Source: Streptomyces sp. col6 (lineage in GTDB: Bacteria; Actinomycetota; Actinomycetes; Streptomycetales; Streptomycetaceae). From it: a stretch of 64,000 nt of DNA. Positions 60,101-64,000 of this stretch are shown here, one piece after another. Within the stretch, counting starts at the first letter, position 1; each line of letters begins with the position of its first letter. The stretch is from the NCBI RefSeq assembly GCF_008042035.1, contig NZ_RDBL01000029.1, positions 781,682 to 845,681 of the forward strand. Reading direction: 5' to 3'. The position numbers were made by a program, and so were the translations under genes. Below the pieces are notes generated by a model, which saw only the letters and a list, made by a program, of their open reading frames with translations, did no database searches and had not been told where the DNA came from.

Positions 60101-63100
60101 CCTCCGCGCCGACGGGCGGCCATGCGGTGAGGCCGGAGGCGGGCGCGTTCCCCGTTCCGGGGGCGAGCACACCTTCGGCGTGCCGGGTCCACGGCTCGTC
60201 CGGGTGATTCTCGGGCCGCGAGTAGACGCGGACCGTACGCCGGGCCTGTGCGTCGGGCTCACCGACGACGACCTGGAGCGAGACCCCGCCGCGCTCCGGG
60301 AGCACCAGCGGCGCGTACAGCGTCAGCTCGTCCAGCAGCCCGCAGCCGACGTGGTCGGCGGCCTGGAGGGCGAGTTCCACGAATCCGGTGCCGGGAAGCA
60401 GGATGCTGCCGTGCACCGCGTGGTCGGCGACCCAGGGCTGGGTGTCCAGCGAGACGCGGGCGGTGAGCGTCACGGCCTCGGAGTCGGGCGACGCCACGAC
60501 GGCCGCGAGCAGCGGGTGGTCGAACGCGTCCTGCCCGACGGCGACCGCGTCCGTGGCCGGCTTGGCCGCGTCCACCCAGTAGCGGGTGCGCTGGAAGGGG
60601 TACGTGGGCAGCTCGACGGTCCGCGCCCCCGTACCTGCGTGGAACGCCTCCCAGTCGACCCGCGCCCCGTCCGCGTACAGCCGCCCCAGGGCCGTGACCA
60701 GGGCCTCGGGCTCGGAACGGTTCCTGCGTACGGACGGTACGAGCACGGCCGCGCCGCCCTCGCCCCGGTCCAGGACCTGCTGGGCGAGGCCGGTCAGGAT
60801 GCCGTCGGGGCCGATCTCCAGGAACCGGGTGACGCCCTGCGCCTCCAGTGCCTCTACGGCGGCCACGAAGCGGACGGGTTCACGGACCTGGCCGACCCAG
60901 TACTCCGGGGTCTGCCAGTCGGTGGACGGGGCGCCAGTGACGGTGGAGACGACCGGGACGCTGGGCTCGTGGAACGTCAACTGCGCGGTCACCGCACGGA
61001 AGTCGTCGAGCATCGGCTCCATGAGGGAGGAGTGGAAGGCGTGCGAGACGGGAAGGCGGCTGGTCTTCCGGCCGAGCGCGGCGAAGTGCTCGCCGATCGC
61101 CAGCGCCTCGGACTCGACACCCGAGACGACGATCGCCTGCGGACCGTTGACGGCCGCGATGCCCACCCCGCCCGTGAGGAGGGGAAGCACTTCGTCCTCG
61201 GTCGCCTGGACGGCGACCATCGCGCCACCGACCGGGAGCGCCTGCATCAGACGGCCACGGCTCACGACCAGCTGCGCCGCGTCCCCGAGGGACAGCACCC
61301 CGGCAATGTGCGCGGCAGCGATCTCACCGATCGAGTGACCCGCGACCACGTCCGGTGTGACGCCCCAGGCCTCCACCAGCCGGAACAGCGCGACCTCGAA
61401 GGCGAAGAGCGCGGGCTGAGTGTACGAAGTGGCGTTGAGCGCCTCCGCGTCTTCCCCCCACACCACGTCCTGCAACCCACGATCGAGATGCGCGTCCACC
61501 TCCGCGCAGACCGCGTCAAACGCTTCCGCGAACACCGGGAACGCGTCATGCAGTTCACGGCCCATCCCCAGCCGCTGCGCACCCTGCCCCGTGAACAGGA
61601 ACGCCGACTTTCCGCTCCGGCGGGCCTGGCCGCTGGCGACTGCGGGGGCGTTGCGGCCCTGTGCCAGGGCGGTCAGGCCGCGCAGCAGCTCTTCGGTGTC
61701 CGCGCCGAGGACGACGGCCCGGTGGGGGAAGGCGGTGCGGGTGGCGACCAGCGACAGGCCCAGGTCGGCCGGTGACAGCGCGGGCTCGTCCGTGAGCCGG
61801 TCCAGCAGCCGTTCGGCCTGGGCGGCCAGGGCCTGCGGGCTCTTCCCCGACAGCACCAGCGGAAACACCGGGAGTTCGCGGTCGCCGGCGGTCGCGGCCA
61901 CGTGCTCCGGTGCCTCCTCCACGATCACATGCGCGTTCGTCCCGCTGATTCCGAAGGAGGAGACACCGGCGCGGCGCGGCCGGTCGGCGGGCTGCCACGC
62001 GCGGGCCTCGGTGAGCAGCGCGACGTTGCCGGCCTCCCAGTCGACCTGGTCCGAGGGAGCGTCCACGTGCAGGGTCTTCGGCAGGACGCCGTGGCGCATG
62101 GCCATGACCATCTTCATGACGCCCGCGATGCCCGAAGCGGCCTGTGTGTGGCCCATGTTGGACTTGATGGACCCGAGCCACAGGGGCTGCTCGTCCGCGC
62201 GCCCCTGCCCGTAGGTGGCGAGGAGCGCCTGCGCCTCGATCGGGTCGCCCAGGGTCGTGCCCGTGCCGTGCGCCTCGACCGCGTCGACCTCCGCCGCCGT
62301 CAGGCCCGCGTTGGCCAGGGCCTGGCGGATCACGCGCTGCTGGGACGGGCCGTTGGGGGCGGTCATCCCGTTGCTGGCGCCGTCCTGGTTGAGGGCGGAG
62401 CCACGGAGGACGGCGACGACGGGGTGGCCGTTGCGGCGCGCGTCGGACAGCCGCTCCAGGAGCAGGACACCGGCGCCCTCGCCCCAGGCGACGCCGTCCG
62501 CCGACGCGGCGAAGGACTTGGACCGGCCGTCCGGGGCGAGCCCTCGCTGCCGGCTGAACTCGATGAACATGCCCGGGGTGCCCATGACGGCGACCCCGCC
62601 GGCCAGCGCCAGCGCGCACTCACCGGAGCGCACGGCCTGGGCCGCCATGTGCAGGGCGACCAGCGAGGACGAGCACGCGGTGTCGACGGTGACGGCCGGG
62701 CCCTCCAGGCCCAGCGTGTAGGCGGTACGCCCGGAGACGAGGCTGCCGCCGGAGCTGGCGGCGGCCTCCACGCCGAGCGCGTAGTCGTGGTACATCAGGC
62801 CGGCGAAGACACCGGTCGACGAGCCCTTGAGCGTCGTCGGGTCGATCCCGGCCCGCTCGATCGCCTCCCAGGACACTTCCAGGAGCAGCCGCTGCTGCGG
62901 GTCCATCATCAGCGCCTCGTTGGGGCTGATCCCGAAGAACACCGGGTCGAACTCGGGGGCGTCGTAGAGGAAGCCCCCCTCGCGTGCGTAGGTACGGCCG
63001 GGCGTTCCGGGCTCGGGGTCGTACACCTCCGCGTCCCAGCCCCGGTCGCCCGGGAAGTAACCGATGGCGTCGACCCCGTCCGCGACGAGCCGCCACAGCT

Positions 63101-64000
63101 CCTCCGGAGTCGTCACCCCGCCCGGGTAGCGGCAGCCCATGCCGACGATGACCACCGGGTCGTCGTCCGCGTCGGTCCCGCCCGCCGCCGGAGCGCGGGT
63201 GGGCGCGGGAAGGGCGCGGTCCGAACCGGCCACTTCCTCGCCGATGTGGGCCGCGACGGCGTCCGCGGTCGGGTAGTCGAAGATCAGCGTCGCGGGGAGC
63301 CGGAGGCCCGTCGCCGCGCCGAGCCGGTTGCGCAGCTCGACGGCGGCGAGCGAGTCGAAGCCCAGCTCGCTGAAGGCCCGCTCCGGCTCGATCGCGTCGG
63401 CCGACGCGTGACCGAGGACCCCGGCGACGTGCGTCCGTACGAGGTCGAGAAGCGCGGCAGCGCGTGCCTCCGCGTCCAGACCCGTCAGCCGGGCGAGGAG
63501 CCCGTCACCCCCGTCCGTGGATTGCGCGGTCCTGCGCACGGGTACGCGGACGAGTCCTCGGAGCAGGGCGGGGAGTTCGGTGGCCCGGTCGCGCAGGACG
63601 TTGGTGTCGATGCGGAGGGGGACAGTGGCCGCGAGACCCGACTCCAGGGCGGCGTCGAACAGGGCCAGGCCCTCCGCCTCGGACAGCGCGGGCAGCCCCT
63701 GGGCCGCCATGCGCTCCTCGGCCAGGCCCAGCATGTCGATGCTGGTCATCCCGGTGTCGACGCCCCAGAGCCCGAAGGCCATCGAGGTCGCCGGAAGTCC
63801 CTCGGCGTGGCGTTGGGCGGCGAGCGCGTCGAGGAAGACGTTGGCCGCCGCGTAGTTGCCCTGCCCGGCCGCCAGGACGAGCCCGCCGGCCGAGGAGAAC
63901 ATCACGAACGCCGACAGGTCCAAGTCCCGGGTCAGCTCGTGCAGGTGCCAGGCCGCGTCCACCTTCGGCCGCAGGACGGCGCCCATCCGGTCGGGGGTCA
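57114..64000 (-). CDS. Modular type I PKS, C-terminal part: (KR)-ACP // KS-AT-DH-KR-ACP-TE
   Basis: The frame is open to the right edge, so the N-terminus is outside. In gene order there is the tail of one module (KR end with SSAGGLVLAAGQGNYAAAN, then ACP with LGFDSLAAVEL). A full final module follows. KS has Cys in DTACSSSLVALH. AT has GHSIGEIAAA and HAFHS, predicting malonyl-CoA. DH is intact, with HAVHGSILLPG and LLDASMH. KR has GGTGGLGAIVA with Ser/Tyr intact but no LDD motif. ACP has AGFDSLTAVEL. A thioesterase (GFSSGG, TYYMG, GTHFTIV) ends the protein. The last extension should give an alpha,beta-alkene. The TE should release the chain, probably with cyclisation. Confidence 0.95.
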   Translation of the reverse strand, partial: TPDRMGAVLRPKVDAAWHLHELTRDLDLSAFVMFSSAGGLVLAAGQGNYAAANVFLDALAAQRHAEGLPATSMAFGLWGVDTGMTSIDMLGLAEERMAAQGLPALSEAEGLALFDAALESGLAATVPLRIDTNVLRDRATELPALLRGLVRVPVRRTAQSTDGGDGLLARLTGLDAEARAAALLDLVRTHVAGVLGHASADAIEPERAFSELGFDSLAAVELRNRLGAATGLRLPATLIFDYPTADAVAAHIGEEVAGSDRALPAPTRAPAAGGTDADDDPVVIVGMGCRYPGGVTTPEELWRLVADGVDAIGYFPGDRGWDAEVYDPEPGTPGRTYAREGGFLYDAPEFDPVFFGISPNEALMMDPQQRLLLEVSWEAIERAGIDPTTLKGSSTGVFAGLMYHDYALGVEAAASSGGSLVSGRTAYTLGLEGPAVTVDTACSSSLVALHMAAQAVRSGECALALAGGVAVMGTPGMFIEFSRQRGLAPDGRSKSFAASADGVAWGEGAGVLLLERLSDARRNGHPVVAVLRGSALNQDGASNGMTAPNGPSQQRVIRQALANAGLTAAEVDAVEAHGTGTTLGDPIEAQALLATYGQGRADEQPLWLGSIKSNMGHTQAASGIAGVMKMVMAMRHGVLPKTLHVDAPSDQVDWEAGNVALLTEARAWQPADRPRRAGVSSFGISGTNAHVIVEEAPEHVAATAGDRELPVFPLVLSGKSPQALAAQAERLLDRLTDEPALSPADLGLSLVATRTAFPHRAVVLGADTEELLRGLTALAQGRNAPAVASGQARRSGKSAFLFTGQGAQRLGMGRELHDAFPVFAEAFDAVCAEVDAHLDRGLQDVVWGEDAEALNATSYTQPALFAFEVALFRLVEAWGVTPDVVAGHSIGEIAAAHIAGVLSLGDAAQLVVSRGRLMQALPVGGAMVAVQATEDEVLPLLTGGVGIAAVNGPQAIVVSGVESEALAIGEHFAALGRKTSRLPVSHAFHSSLMEPMLDDFRAVTAQLTFHEPSVPVVSTVTGAPSTDWQTPEYWVGQVREPVRFVAAVEALEAQGVTRFLEIGPDGILTGLAQQVLDRGEGGAAVLVPSVRRNRSEPEALVTALGRLYADGARVDWEAFHAGTGARTVELPTYPFQRTRYWVDAAKPATDAVAVGQDAFDHPLLAAVVASPDSEAVTLTARVSLDTQPWVADHAVHGSILLPGTGFVELALQAADHVGCGLLDELTLYAPLVLPERGGVSLQVVVGEPDAQARRTVRVYSRPENHPDEPWTRHAEGVLAPGTGNAPASGLTAWPPVGAEELDADGLYDGLQERGFGYGPVFQGLTAAWRHGDALYAEITLPEQAHPDAGRFGLHPALLDASMHALGFGGLGAEEDGGQALLPFSWTGVTLHAASATAVRVRLAPVEGVRNAVRLDLSDPAGAPVASVEALQLRPVAARQLGGGGFREALLSVDWQPAGASGGPRGDWAVAGTGLVVAGVPVVAGLDAFGDAVPEVVLLPVLADADGAGTEHEIPAGTRTAVDGALAAVQQWLAEPRFARSRLVLVTRAAAAVADGDPVDVRQAPVWGLVRAAQAENPGRFVLLDLEEGEPSPRALAAALATDEPELAVRRDKVLAPRLARSSAPGGEAPWDTEGTVLITGGTGGLGAIVARHLVTEHGVRHLVLAGRRGLGAPNAAGLCDELTALGAEVEIAACDVSDRAAVAALIAGIGPDHPLRGVVHAAGVAHNGLVGALTPEQVDHVLRAKADAAWHLHELTAHLDLSVFALFSSAGGLVMAAGQGNYAAANVFLDALAAHRRSQGLAATSMAFGLWATETGLSQWLGEADLQRMRRTGTPALTEEEGLWLFDAAVAADAPALVPLRVDLAALRARTDEVPALLRALAPAGRRRAGAAAVVREAGGLGQKVRGLDEAARLKAVLDEVLNHAAEVLGHADAGAVDAEAGFLEAGFDSLTAVELRNRLGAASGLALPAMVVFDSRNPLELARLVAGRLAAEGGEAGPGATPAPEAASPVDDTLYGLFLDAIMAGNIKPGLAMLRSVAALRPSFATAADLDVLPEAVSYGARAKAEVPVPRLICLSTPTVAGGVHQHARLAARLSVPVSGIPTPGFARGESLPESFDAAVDVLAEAVLRTAEGEPFVLLGFSSGGLLAHATVARLERVHGVRPAGLVLLDTYYMGAANDAIFDQMASAVPDKAATLGSFSSAELSAMGRYVELLPQFTQADIEAPVLFVRAGDLFEAGERAGVGEGGWQADWQGAETVATVPGTHFTIVEQHVDTTAPVIDGWLKDLKERISS

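Noticed and set aside
58725..61775. Plus-strand 1016-codon frame
   Set aside because: It is antisense to the modular PKS, whose domains are intact.
1..64000. CRISPR arrays, tRNA or rRNA genes, insertion sequences
   Set aside because: No regular repeat-spacer pattern, no recognisable RNA gene and no transposase was seen.

Overview
The window is very GC-rich actinobacterial DNA, almost certainly Streptomyces. The gene content fits: an AfsA-type butyrolactone synthase, SARP and LuxR-family ATPase regulators, an ECF41 sigma factor, type I PKS genes, and two rare TTA (bldA-type) Leu codons. No rRNA, tRNA, CRISPR array or insertion sequence was seen.

Layout. Positions 1-16.6 kb look like ordinary accessory chromosome: a glycosyltransferase pair (1-2309), a MOSC protein and a methyltransferase, a two-component system (4106-6419), an amidohydrolase/DUF2797 pair, an FAD-linked oxidase, an ECF41 sigma factor with its adjacent NAD(P)/FAD oxidoreductase, a large HTH-STAND-ATPase-WD40 protein, and a small secreted protein. 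Positions 16.6-30.6 kb are a regulatory block: a HypE-like protein, an MFS transporter, AfsA, a SARP, a LuxR ATPase, an AMP-ligase-like protein with eroded motifs, a prenyl-synthase-like protein with eroded motifs, and a large LuxR-family ATPase regulator. Positions 30.7-33 kb hold a phosphoesterase and phosphopantetheinyl transferase (PPTase) pair and a small membrane protein, followed by another LuxR-type regulator.

Positions 34.1-45.0 kb are one tightly overlapping minus-strand operon: FAAL, acyl-CoA dehydrogenase, ACP, KS-AT-ACP, KASIII-like, FkbH-like, ACP, PPTase. The KASIII-FkbH-ACP triad in that order is the signature of tetronate biosynthesis. With a fatty-acid loading cassette and one non-reducing PKS module, the operon encodes a self-contained route to an RK-682-like 3-acyl-5-hydroxymethyl-tetronate, probably with an unsaturated acyl chain (inference).

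Positions 45.1-64 kb hold a second system: a VinK-like acyltransferase, a secreted quinoprotein, two stand-alone adenylation enzymes, a discrete ACP, a KamA-type radical SAM aminomutase with a fold-type I PLP enzyme, a DHA2 efflux pump, and the 3' end of a modular PKS (KS-AT-DH-KR-ACP-TE) that runs off the right edge. This set resembles the beta-amino-acid starter machinery of macrolactams such as vicenistatin and incednine. A VapBC-like toxin-antitoxin pair sits inside it.

Control. A five-unit 11-bp tandem array, typical of SARP operators, lies between the divergent adenylation and ACP genes, and a related GACCC array lies in the KamA promoter. A SARP gene lies about 27 kb away in the same window, so regulation could be linked (inference).
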